From positions 10,091,836 to 10,155,835 of the forward strand of contig CM041198.1 of the NCBI GenBank assembly GCA_023078555.1: a stretch of DNA of 64,000 nucleotides. The letters are read 5' to 3'. Made by a program: the position numbers and the translations under genes. The stretch comes from Ulva prolifera (Eukaryota; Chlorophyta; Ulvophyceae; Ulvales; Ulvaceae). Shown one piece after another: positions 1 through 10,100 of this stretch (position 1 is the first letter of the stretch; every line of letters starts with the position of its first letter). Below the pieces are notes generated by a model that ran no database searches, had not been told where the DNA came from, and worked only from the letters and a program-made list of their open reading frames with translations.

Positions 1-227
1 ACTACCCTTTGTATGAATTCCGTACGGTATTATCAAAGCTCTTCCATGTTTTCCACACCACTTACAGCTTGCTGAAGCCGCGGGTGAAATTATTCCTGCA
101 CGACCGGGCGATGGCAGTCAACGTCTGCGCATGCATGTCCGCGTTCAAGTAGGGTTGCGGTATGATGCGGTCCTAAAGAGCCCGATCCTGACGGACTGCC
201 ATGCGGGCGCGGTTGTAGTGTGGCAGT
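1..227. other. Unassigned left flank of element E1
   Basis: No gene or repeat recognised. The last five bases before the E1 LTR (GCAGT, 223-227) should be one half of the E1 target-site duplication, but the other half is lost because the E1 right LTR is truncated. Confidence 0.4.
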
Positions 228-575
228 TGGCACAATGCATGAGCCCGCGGGCAGCAGTGTGGTGACAGGTGCACCCATGCACGGACGATCCGCGGATCCA
301 GTGCAGGGTTAAGCCGCCAGCCGAGATTGTCTCGATGTAGTGAGAGAGATCCCGCGAGGGTTTTCCCGGCGTAACCTTGAGTATTCAGTGTGCATATAAG
401 CATGTGCACACAAGATCTGTAACCTCTCTTCTTGTTGTCTCACGGTGTTAGCATCTCCCCATCAGTGTTTCCTCGGTTCTACCTCTGTGCGCAGAAGGTA
501 TGGAACACTGGCCTCCTGACCTGACCTGACGTAAGACTGCGCGTCTGACCTGAGCGAATATAAGCATTTCTGACA
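228..575 (+). repeat. 5' LTR of E1 (348 bp)
   Basis: The repeat starts TG and ends CA (TGGCACAATGCATG ... TTTCTGACA). It is homologous to the LTRs at 6478, 12716, 17342, 23566, 26309, 53436 and 59545. A TATA-like TATAAG at 395-400 lies where a U3 promoter is expected and recurs in the other family A LTRs. Confidence 0.92.
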
Positions 576-587
576 TGGTATCGGTGA
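576..587 (+). other. Primer-binding site of E1
   Basis: TGGTATCGGTGA follows the LTR immediately. It starts with the TGGTATC seen in many plant copia elements primed by initiator tRNA-Met and is complementary to a tRNA 3' end finishing in CCA. The same 12 bases follow the 5' LTRs of E2 (6834), E4 and E5 (both in reverse) and family B. Which tRNA is used cannot be told here, because bases 8-12 differ from the plant initiator-Met site. Confidence 0.75.
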
Positions 588-881
588 ATGTTAGCGTTAT
601 GTCTGTTTATGGTCTTGTTCAGGAAGCCGTCGGCCAATGTCTGTGCGAAGACACGGCGGGCATTCCACTGTTCTGCCGGCGCTCAGACTGCGGTCAAAAG
701 CGCAGGCATCATTTAGCTTTCTCGTAGTATATTGTTGTTAGACACAATTCGAGAAGCTTGTTTTAATGATCAGCGCTGAGAAAAGTGAACGCGTTCGCTT
801 ATTTTCTCAACCTGTAGGCTTGCGAGCCATCCCATCGGTTGGTTGCTGCGCGCGACAAACAACCGTCTGTCCTAATGCAGG

Positions 882-3800
882 ATGTCTCTCTCTGACGCCA
901 ACTCTAACGCCAACTCTCCTCGCGAGGAGAGGCGTGACGATGCTGACCAGCAGCCTCTCGTCGACAGGGACGCTGACCAGCAGCTCCCTGACGGAGAAAA
1001 GCCCGCGGGTATGTTGCTCCGGGGCAGACGAATTGTCCAGCCACGACCCTCTTCCCATACAGGGCAGAGCAGCCAGCAGGTGCCTTTTCCCTCTCATGTT
1101 GTTGACGATCACGGTCACACTGAGTCATTCATCACGTTCGAGACGTTGACCGAAGCGCTGCGTGCATCTCGGGGACGTAGCGAGCCTGATTTGACCAAAG
1201 GGAAATTGCCTGAATGGAATTTTAAGACCGAAAGCTTCGTTGCGTACGAGCAGAAAGTCTTTTGGTGGTTAGGTCAATTCGAGTTAGACCACTTATTGCA
1301 GCACGCACCGTCTGCGGACGAACAACGTGTCCATGCTAGGGCGAGGACACAGGTCCTGATGTCTTTGCCTGACGCGGATAGGACGACTGTCTATCGCATG
1401 TCACACCTGTGTGAAGCATGGGCCTATTTGACTGCAAAGTATAGGCCTAGCACTGAAGCCGAGATCCACAGACTGTGGAGTCGGTTCAATTCTCTATCAC
1501 AACACAATAAAGATGCCGCGACATATTGTGGTGATGTGATGAGTGTTTACACTCAACCGGGGGCACTAGGTGCCGATGTGGGCCAGCGATGGCTTCGTTT
1601 GAAACTGTTAGAAGTGGGGGAGGAGTTCAACGCTGTGCGCGGCGAAGTCCAACACTCCTCCTCTCATGTGATCATATCACGTTTGACTGAGCATGCTGAC
1701 TTGCTCAAATCACAGCGACAGCTGCAGGCTAGGTCTGGGGCGCTCGCGGGCAAACCAGGCCATGGCTGGCGCAAGCAGCACCGTGGTGATGGTCCTGTGG
1801 TCGCCGCTCTCGCGGCCGGCCAGGCTCCTCGCGAGGAGATCAGGACCTGTTTCTTCTGCAAGAAGAAGGGACATTTACGTGCGAACTGCCCCCAACGCAA
1901 ACAGGCTGCGGCCAAGGATGTTTGCGCTATAGAGATGCCTGCCAAGTATCCGCAACCGGACGCGTCTCTGCCGTGGAACATTATTGTCGATAGTGGGTCG
2001 GACATGCATATAGTAGGAAATCGTGAGATGTTCACTGAGTACGGTCCGTGTCAGAAAGTTGCCAATCTCGCGGGACCAGGGCAGCTTTCTATCATGGGCA
2101 GGGGAACCATTCAGGTGAACCTGGGTACTTATGTGGACAAACATGGGAACAAGCATCCGCTGGATGTGGAAATCCCTGGTGTTTACTATGCGCCTGAATG
2201 TCCGTACAACCTGCTCAGCACAATGGGTCTTAGACATGAGATGTTCCTAGATACGCGTAGAAATGTGTTGTATGTTCCTGGTCTGGGTGATATGGCTACC
2301 AACGTAGAAGATGACGTCAAATATCAGGAACTTGATGTGGATGGTCACCCTGTCTTTGCGTTCAAAATGGCAGTAGAGACCAAACCCATTCTCGTCGGTG
2401 CGCCTGTCAATAGGGGGGTAGTCTGGTCTAACCAGAGCAGTCCGACCTCAGTGATTGAGGATCAACAGCAGTGGCATCATGTGGCGGTCGCGGCCATTGA
2501 CCTGCAACGACCCAATGCTGGGGGAGCTGAGGTCCCGCATGATGCATACTTGCTGGAACCTGCTTTTCTTGCACACTTGTCTTTTCATCAGTCGAATTGG
2601 GTTCTCAAGCGCATGCAATCCAACGCTGAATTTTATGGTCATTTGAATTTGGATGTCGATTCCGAGCCACTGGGAAATCGGTGTCACGGCTGCAGAATTG
2701 GCAAAGTGCCTGCGGGTAACTTTTCTGCCAATGATTGTGAGCTCATGGGTCAGGCCAAGTGGCCTGGTGAGCAACTGCACGCCGATTTAGCTGATCCTGT
2801 CTCTCCAGTAGGAATTGGTGGTGTGAAATATGTTTTGTTTGTGATGTGTGCCTTTACCCGTTATACTTTCGTGGGCGGTCTGCGCAAGAAGAGTGAGGCT
2901 GCGGCCATGATCTCTTATATTATTGAACGCATTCGGGTGAATGTGGTGAAGCCATGTGAACCGGGTGTGCGCATCCTACACACCGACAAAGGGGGAGAGT
3001 TCATGGTCGCGGCCTTAAAACTCTACCTCCAGCGTCGTGGCATCACTCACCGCTTGACCCCCACAGCCGCTCATCGCTGTAACGGCATGATCGAGAGGAG
3101 GATCGGAGTGGCCTTTGAGTCACTCCGTGTTGTGCTGCTCGCGAGCGGCCTGCCTCTGTTCCTGTGGATCGAATGCCTCGCCAGTGTTGTCCATGGTCAC
3201 AATCTCACGCCGTCGTCGGCATTGTACCATGACAAATTGGCGAGCATCCTCAAGGGCCTGAAAGGTCAGCATGCTGTCAACGCATCTGCGGATGTTGACG
3301 AAGCTGAGAAAAGCCTGGGGAAGGGAAAGCGCATGAAAAAGGCCGAGCGCGATAAGTTGAGGGATGAGGAAAAACGCAAGTACAAGTTGCTTGCGACGAC
3401 AGAGGTAGACGAGTTTTTAGTGCGGTCTTGTGATAAGGATATCATTCCTTATATGTCTTTCTTCAGAGACACCTCCGTTGAGGTGTTCCAAGATCTGCTG
3501 CGGCAGCAGCGTCCGTGGGGGGTTGAGGTGTATGCATACCCTAGGGATGACAAACTGCGGAAGTTGTCCCACAGGGGTGTCCTTGCATACTGGGTCGGGG
3601 CTGGGCTGGGCCCCAGCATGCAGCGTGTGTACGCCCAGGATGTTCCTGGGGGTAGGGTTTTTGTTGTGCGCCAGGTCATGTGCACTGCGGATCAGATGAT
3701 CCGCCACGTACGAAAGTACGATGCGTCCGCCGTTGTGGACAAGAGGGAGCCTGAGGAGTTTGCGAACTCCTATACGGTTGCTTTCGAGGGGGACAATGAG

Positions 3801-6431
3801 GGTGAGCGTGTGACTGACGCTGACGTCCCTCCTTTCGCGGCAGAACACACGTATGACGGGGGAGTGTTGCGCCGTTTGCGTGACCAGCTTCACACCCCCC
3901 CTGATCATGGTAGGGTCCCTGTCATGGAAATGACATTCCGGCAGGACAACCCTGAGCCTAGTCCTGCTGTGTACTCTCCGCGATTTGGAGCTGGCTCCTC
4001 TGCGGAGATAATCCGGCGTGACCCTTCTCGGGCCACACCGGAGATAGCCAGATCAGCTTTGCATCGCACGCGTGCGACATTCAGAGCTGCTGCTCACCCT
4101 GACGTCCCTGTCCCCCCTCGTGTGCGCGGCGAAGTGCATCATCCCGTCGCCATGCCCTCCCGCACTGCGCAGTATGTTGTCACGCGCAACGCTGTGTTGC
4201 ACGACCCTGGTGTAGAAGTTGCGTTCCCTGTTCAAGTGTCTGTCAGTGCGTCTGATGACGACATGGAGGAGGATGACGACAGTCCTGGCATCTTTGACGA
4301 CGATGACGAACAGCGGATGGATTACACCGTCTCAGATGATGAAAGAGCTGCGGCTCATCAGAATCTGGAGGCTCAGCGGGTCCGTTCCGGGAGTAATTCG
4401 GCAGCGGCCTCAGCATCTGGCGCGGGGGCAGTTGCTCAGCCCCTGCGAGGAGCCGAGGCGCCGAGGCCCTTCTGGGACGATGAGCCAGATGAGGTGGAGA
4501 CCGGGTCCGAATTAGGGGGAGAGGATCCGGACCCCTCAGCCGCAGTCGGGGTTGATTTGCCTGACGAGGTGAGGGCCATTCCAGTTGCCTTACCTCGTAT
4601 TAAAATCAATCCCCTTGCACGCAGACGCCTTGTTCCATTGGCTGCGGATGTAGCAACTGTACAAATGCGTGAGCCTGCGGGCTCTGACATTGCTAGCAGT
4701 GAGACAGTTGTAGCTGCTATTGATGTTTCAACTTGCGATCAGGACACATCAGCCGCGGCTGACTGTGAAGTGTCCTGTGCAGGCCTGAAGCCTCAGCATG
4801 TGGAGTCTGGTGAGCAGCAGAATGCTCAGCGTCGTGGGTCGCGCCGAGCAGTTGCCGCCAGGAAGCAGAAGGCCTCCAACCCTGATATGCCTTCTTTGAA
4901 GGAAGCACTCGCGAGTGCTGACAGGGATGCATGGCTGCGTGCCATGCAGGAGGAGGTAGATGCACTAGGTGAGCACGGAACCTTCGGGTTGTGCTATCTG
5001 CCTGCGGGCAAACGGGCTATCTCGGGCAAATGGGTGTTCAAGATTAAGCGTGGGCCTGCGGGGGAGATTCAGCGCTATAAGGCACGTTATGTAGCGCGTG
5101 GTTTTTCTCAGGTAGAAGGAGTTTATTTCTTTGAGACCTGGTCTCCTGTTGGTAGTTCTGCGACACTGCGTGTGTTGCTGTCAATTGCTGCTCAGGAAGA
5201 TTTAGAGATTAGGCACATAGACATTCAGTGCGCTTTTCTGAATGGTGAGCTAGAGGAAGAAGTGTTCGTTGAACAGCCCCCGTTCTTCACTGACGGGACA
5301 TCACATGTGTGGAGATTGCATAAACCCTTGTATGGCCTGAAGCAAGCTGCTCGCGAGTGGCATAAAGCTTTAATCAAGGTCTTAGCTGAGATGGGATTTG
5401 TGTGCGCACAAAGTGATCCCGGACTGTATGTCAGAACATCTGGTCGCTGTTTTATTTTCTTGTGGGTCGATGACTTGTTCATTTTTAGCAGCTCTGCGGG
5501 ACTGCAAGAACTTGTCGACATCATTCTCACGAAATTCGAAGGCAGAGACCTGGGTGAACTTGCATGGGCACTTGGCACAGAGATCATGCGTGATCGCAAG
5601 GCCAAAACAATCGTCATGACACAACGAAACAAAATTCATAACTTGCTTGAAAAGTACAGTATGTCTGACTGTCGCAAATCTCCCACTCCCTTAGTGCCGC
5701 GGCAACAACTAAGGAGTGCGAAAGAGCATCCTGACCTGGAGAAAGCCAGTGCTGCTGAGCATTCCAGGTTCATGAGTGCTGTAGGAAGTATCCAGTATAT
5801 TGCAGGAGTGACACGACCTGACCTGAGCTATGTGGCACATGCCCTGGCCCGGCACATGTCTAGTAGTCTGAAGGAACATTGGTCTGCCGTGCAACATGTT
5901 CTGAGATACCTGCAGTCCACAAAGAATTTAGGAATAAAATTTATAGGCTCTGAGGGACACGGGTGTTTGTCAGAGGCTTTTTCAGATGCAGATTTTGCGA
6001 ACTCTGCTGATCTAAAAAGTGTATCTGGTATGGTTATTCGGGTGTATGGGAACTGTGTTCTCTGGCGCTCGAAGAAGCAGAGTATAGTGGCTGGGGATAC
6101 AACAGAGGCTGAGCTCATTGCGATGAGTGCGACAGCCAACAAGCTGATGTGGATGAAGCAGTTGCTTCTCGACGTGAAGCTTGTCCCACATAAGCCGACT
6201 CTGTGGGGTGACAATAAGAGTGCCAATATCTTGGCTGTGAATGCTGTGTCCACTAACAGATCCAAGCACATTCGTGTGCGGCACTTGCGAGTGCAGGAAT
6301 ATGTCCAGATGGATGAACTTAAGGTAGCATGGGTAGGCACTATTGATCAATTAGCAGATGTGTTCACTAAAGTGCTGCCCGGACCTGCTTTGCTAGAAGT
6401 TCGTAATAAACTCCAGCTAGTGGAGACGTAG
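882..6431 (+). CDS. Copia gag-pol polyprotein, E1 (1849 aa, open)
   Basis: One uninterrupted frame encodes the whole polyprotein in copia order. Gag comes first, with a zinc knuckle CX2CX4HX4C (CFFCKKKGHLRANC, about residue 325). The aspartic protease follows (VDSGSD, about 370). Integrase has an HHCC zinc site (about 560-605, CHGC) and a D,D,E triad (HADLAD, HTDKGG, NGMIERR). A long acidic linker leads to reverse transcriptase (starts about 1380, WVDD active site about 1530) and RNase H (TEAELIAMS, GDNKSANI). The start at 882 was chosen because the same context (GCAGGATGTCT) precedes the E2 start. RT has GVYFFETW where the siblings have GVDF. No frameshift or stop separates gag from pol. The element may still be coding-competent, but it lacks a complete 3' LTR. 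Confidence 0.95.
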   Translation: MSLSDANSNANSPREERRDDADQQPLVDRDADQQLPDGEKPAGMLLRGRRIVQPRPSSHTGQSSQQVPFPSHVVDDHGHTESFITFETLTEALRASRGRSEPDLTKGKLPEWNFKTESFVAYEQKVFWWLGQFELDHLLQHAPSADEQRVHARARTQVLMSLPDADRTTVYRMSHLCEAWAYLTAKYRPSTEAEIHRLWSRFNSLSQHNKDAATYCGDVMSVYTQPGALGADVGQRWLRLKLLEVGEEFNAVRGEVQHSSSHVIISRLTEHADLLKSQRQLQARSGALAGKPGHGWRKQHRGDGPVVAALAAGQAPREEIRTCFFCKKKGHLRANCPQRKQAAAKDVCAIEMPAKYPQPDASLPWNIIVDSGSDMHIVGNREMFTEYGPCQKVANLAGPGQLSIMGRGTIQVNLGTYVDKHGNKHPLDVEIPGVYYAPECPYNLLSTMGLRHEMFLDTRRNVLYVPGLGDMATNVEDDVKYQELDVDGHPVFAFKMAVETKPILVGAPVNRGVVWSNQSSPTSVIEDQQQWHHVAVAAIDLQRPNAGGAEVPHDAYLLEPAFLAHLSFHQSNWVLKRMQSNAEFYGHLNLDVDSEPLGNRCHGCRIGKVPAGNFSANDCELMGQAKWPGEQLHADLADPVSPVGIGGVKYVLFVMCAFTRYTFVGGLRKKSEAAAMISYIIERIRVNVVKPCEPGVRILHTDKGGEFMVAALKLYLQRRGITHRLTPTAAHRCNGMIERRIGVAFESLRVVLLASGLPLFLWIECLASVVHGHNLTPSSALYHDKLASILKGLKGQHAVNASADVDEAEKSLGKGKRMKKAERDKLRDEEKRKYKLLATTEVDEFLVRSCDKDIIPYMSFFRDTSVEVFQDLLRQQRPWGVEVYAYPRDDKLRKLSHRGVLAYWVGAGLGPSMQRVYAQDVPGGRVFVVRQVMCTADQMIRHVRKYDASAVVDKREPEEFANSYTVAFEGDNEGERVTDADVPPFAAEHTYDGGVLRRLRDQLHTPPDHGRVPVMEMTFRQDNPEPSPAVYSPRFGAGSSAEIIRRDPSRATPEIARSALHRTRATFRAAAHPDVPVPPRVRGEVHHPVAMPSRTAQYVVTRNAVLHDPGVEVAFPVQVSVSASDDDMEEDDDSPGIFDDDDEQRMDYTVSDDERAAAHQNLEAQRVRSGSNSAAASASGAGAVAQPLRGAEAPRPFWDDEPDEVETGSELGGEDPDPSAAVGVDLPDEVRAIPVALPRIKINPLARRRLVPLAADVATVQMREPAGSDIASSETVVAAIDVSTCDQDTSAAADCEVSCAGLKPQHVESGEQQNAQRRGSRRAVAARKQKASNPDMPSLKEALASADRDAWLRAMQEEVDALGEHGTFGLCYLPAGKRAISGKWVFKIKRGPAGEIQRYKARYVARGFSQVEGVYFFETWSPVGSSATLRVLLSIAAQEDLEIRHIDIQCAFLNGELEEEVFVEQPPFFTDGTSHVWRLHKPLYGLKQAAREWHKALIKVLAEMGFVCAQSDPGLYVRTSGRCFIFLWVDDLFIFSSSAGLQELVDIILTKFEGRDLGELAWALGTEIMRDRKAKTIVMTQRNKIHNLLEKYSMSDCRKSPTPLVPRQQLRSAKEHPDLEKASAAEHSRFMSAVGSIQYIAGVTRPDLSYVAHALARHMSSSLKEHWSAVQHVLRYLQSTKNLGIKFIGSEGHGCLSEAFSDADFANSADLKSVSGMVIRVYGNCVLWRSKKQSIVAGDTTEAELIAMSATANKLMWMKQLLLDVKLVPHKPTLWGDNKSANILAVNAVSTNRSKHIRVRHLRVQEYVQMDELKVAWVGTIDQLADVFTKVLPGPALLEVRNKLQLVET

Positions 6432-6448
6432 CAGGGTTTATGGGGGAG

Positions 6449-6477
6449 TGTCACAATGCATGAGCCTGCGGGCAGCA
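6449..6477 (+). repeat. 29-bp stub of the E1 3' LTR
   Basis: The stub begins TGTCACAATGCATGAG after the E1 polypurine tract and stops at ...GGGCAGCA, where E2 begins. Its last five bases CAGCA (6473-6477) are one copy of the E2 target-site duplication. The partner copy is TGCTG (reverse strand) at 17337-17341, next to E4. Confidence 0.9.
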
Positions 6478-6833
6478 TGTCACAATGCATGAGCCTGCGG
6501 GCAGCAGTGTGGTGACAGGTGCACCCATGCACGGACGATCCGCGGATCCAGTGTAGGGGTAAGCCGCCAGTCGGGATTGTCTCGATGTAGCGAGAGAGAT
6601 CCCGCGAGGGTTTCCCGTCGTAACCTTGAGTGTTGAGTGTTCAGTGTGCATATAAGCATGTGCACACTGAGATCTGTAACCTTTATTCTTACTGTTTCAC
6701 GGTACTACTTGTATCTTGTCTCCCCTCAGCATCTCTCTGGTTCTACCTCTGTGCGCAGCAGGTATGAGATGCTGGCCTCCTGACTTGCCATAAGACTGCG
6801 TGTCTGACCTTGCGAAGGATAGCCTTTCTGACA
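6478..6833 (+). repeat. 5' LTR of E2 (356 bp)
   Basis: TGTCACAATG ... CTTTCTGACA. TATAAG lies at 6651-6656. It carries the diagnostic base C in TGACTTGCCATAAG, which it shares with the LTR at 17342 and not with its present partner at 12716. Confidence 0.93.
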
Positions 6834-7154
6834 TGGTATCGGTGATAGTTTGCGCTATGTCTTTTACGGTCTTGTTCAGGAAGCCGTCGGCCAAAGTCTG
6901 TGCGCATACACGGCGGGCATTCCACTGTTCTGCCGGCGCTCAGACCGCGGTCATAAGCGCAGGCGTCATTAAGCGATCTCGTAGCATATTGTTATTATAA
7001 TAACAATCTATAGATACAATTCGAGAAGCTTGTTTATAATGATCAGCGCTGGGAAAAGCGAATGCGTTCGCTCTTTTTCTCAACCTGTCGGCTTGCGAGC
7101 CATCCCATCGGTTAGTCGTTGCGTGCTGCAAACTACCGTCCGTCCTACTGCAGG

Positions 7155-10100
7155 ATGTCTAACTCCGATCGCTCCAACGCCAACTCTCCTCGCGAGGAGA
7201 GGCAGGACGAGGCTGATCAGCAGCCATTCGTCAACAGGCACGCTGACCAGCAACTCCCTGAAGAAGAACAGCCCGCGGGCATGTTACTTCGTGGCGGACG
7301 AGTTATCCGACCACGTCCCTCTTCCCAGACTGGGCAGAGCAGCCAGCAGGTGCCCTTTTCCTCTCATGTTGTGAACGATCATGGTCACACTGAGTCATTC
7401 ATTACACTCGAGACGTTGACCGAAGCGCTGCGTGCATCTCGGGGACGTAACGAGCCTGATTTGTCTAAAGGAAAATTGCCTGAATGGAATTTTAAGACCG
7501 AAAGCTTCGTTGCGTACGAGCAGAAAGTCTTTTTGTGGTTAGGACAGTTTGAGTTAGATCATCTGTTGCAGCACGCACCGTCCGCGGACGAACAGCGTGT
7601 CCACGCTAGAGCAAGGACTCAAGTCCTTATGTCTTTGCCTGACGCGGATAGGACCACTGTCTATCGCATGTCACATCTGTGTGAAGCATGGGCCTATCTC
7701 ACTGCAAAATATAGGCCTAGCACTGAAGCCGAAATCCACAGACTGTGGAGTCGCTTCAACTCTTTGTCACAGCGAAATAGAGACGTTGGGTCTTACTGTG
7801 GTGAAGTGATGAGTGTGTACACTCAAGTGGAGGCACTAGGTGCCGATGTGGGCCAGCGATGGCTCCGATCAAAACTTTTAGAAGTGGGGGAGGAGTTCAA
7901 TGCCGTGCGCGGCGAAGTCCAACACTCCTCCCCCCATGTCATCATTGCACGTTTGACTGAGCATGCTGATTTGCTCAAGCAGCAGCGGCTGCAGGCTAGG
8001 TCTGGTCCGCCCGCGGGCAAACCAGGCCAAGGCTGGCGCAATCAGCAGCGAGGCGACGGTCCTGCAGTTGCCGCGCTCGACGCTGGCAAGGCTCCTCGCG
8101 AGGAGACCAGGACCTGCTTCTTCTGCAAGAAGAAGGGACACTTGCGTGCGAACTGCCCCCAGCGCAAACAGGCCGCGGCCAAAGATGTTTGTGCTGTAGA
8201 ACTGCCTGAAGAGTTCCCGGATCATGATGCATTGGCGCCGTGGAATTTAATCATTGAAAGCGGTTCTGACATTCACATTGTGGGCAATCGCGACATGTTC
8301 ACTGAGTATGGTCCGTGTCAGAGGACTGCCAATCCCGCGGGACCAGGCAAGATCCCCATTATGGGCAGGGGAACCATTCAGGTGAACCTGGGCACTTATG
8401 TGGATGAGCATGGGAATAAGCATCCTCTGGATGTGGAAATCCCGGGTGTGTACTATGCTCCTGAGTGTCCATACAACATACTGAGTACTATGGGTCTTCG
8501 TCATGAACAGATCTACTTAGACACGCGTAGGAGTGTGTTGTATGTCCCCGGTCTCGGAGATATGGCGACTGGTATTGAGGATGCGTCCAAATACCAGGAG
8601 CTGGACGAGGATAAGTGTCGTGTCTTTGCCTTCAAAATGTGTTCCGTCAAGAAGCCTGTTCTTGAGGGTCATCCTGTCAACAGGGGAGTGGTCTGGCCTG
8701 ACCAGAGCAGTCCAACCTCTGTTGTGGAGGATCAGCAGCAGTGGTGTCATGTGGCTGCTGCGGCAATCGACCTACAGCGCCCCAATGCTGGGGGAGCTGA
8801 GGTCCCACATGATGCTTACTTGCTGGAACCTGCATTTCTCGCTCATTTGTCCTTTCACCAGTCAAATTGGGTCTTGAAGCGTATGCAGTCAAATGGTGAA
8901 TTTTATGGTGATTTGAATTTAAAAGTTGACCCCGAGCCAATGGGGAATCGTTGTCACGGCTGCAGAATTGGCAAAGTGCCCGCGGGCAAAATCTCAGCCA
9001 ATAATCGTGAGCTCTTAGGCCAGGCGAAATACCCTGGCGAGCAATTGCATGCTGATTTGGCTGGTCCCATCACTCCAGTTGGGATCGGCGGTGTGAAATA
9101 TGTTCTGTTTGTGATGTGCGCCTTCACGCGTTATACTTTCATTGTCGGTCTGCGTAAGAAGAGTGAGGCTGCGGCCATGATCTCTTACATCATTGAGCGC
9201 GTTCGGGTGAATGTGGTGAAACCAGGTGAACCGGGTGTGCGCATCCTTCACACCGACAAAGGGGGGGAGTTCATGGTTGAGGCCTTAAAGCTCTACCTCC
9301 AGCGTCGTGGCATCACACACCGCACCACCCCCACAGCTGATCATCGCTGTAATGGCATGATCGAGCGGAGGATCGGTATTGCCTTCGAGGCAGTCCGAGC
9401 TGCACTGCTTGCGAGCGGTCTTCCTCTGTTCCTGTGGATTGAATGCCTTGCCAGTGTCATCCATGGTCACAATCTCACGCCGTGCTCGGCGCTGTACCAT
9501 GACAAACTGGCAATAATGATGAAAGCCCAGAAAGCTGCCAATGCTGCTAATACAGCTGCGGATGTACAGCAGGCTGAGCGGGCTAATAAGCGCATGAAAA
9601 AGGCCGAACGTGATAAGTTGCGTGAGGAGGAGAAGCGCAAGTGGGAGTTGCTCACTATGACAGAACTGGACGAGTTTTTGACCAGGTCTTGTGACAGGGA
9701 TATTATTCCCTACATGGCTTTTTTCAGAGACACCTCCGTTGAGGTGTTCCATGATTTGGTGATGCAGCAGCGTCCATGGGGGGTTGAGGTGTATGCGTAT
9801 CCTAGGGATGATCACTTGCGGAAGTTGTCCGCACGGGGTATGGTCGCATACTGGGTTGGTGCTGGGCTGGGGCCCAGCATGCAGCGTGTGTACGCCCAGG
9901 ATGTTCCTGGGGGTAGGGTTGTGGTGGTGCGGCAGATTATGTGCACCACGGATCAGATGATCCGGCACGTACGTAAGTACGATGCGTCCGCTGTTGTGGA
10001 CAAGAGGGAACCTGCAGAGTTTGCGAACTCCCTACAGGTTGTCTTTGAGGGTGATAACGAGGGTGTCCGCGTGACTGACAGTGATGTCCCCTCGTTTGTG

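Larger units (their letters stand above)
228..6477 (+). mobile_element. Ty1/copia LTR retrotransposon E1 (family A, subfamily 1), 3' LTR interrupted
   Basis: The element has a complete 5' LTR (228-575), a primer-binding site directly after it, one long gag-pol ORF (882-6431), a purine-rich tract (about 6440-6448) and the first 29 bases of the 3' LTR (6449-6477). The 3' LTR is cut because element E2 inserted into it. The next 46 bases of the same LTR now lie in reverse at 17291-17336, after an inversion. Beyond that the LTR is lost, at a junction with family B sequence. E1 resembles E5 (53.4-59.9 kb) more closely than E2/E4, so E1 and E5 form one subfamily. Confidence 0.93.
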
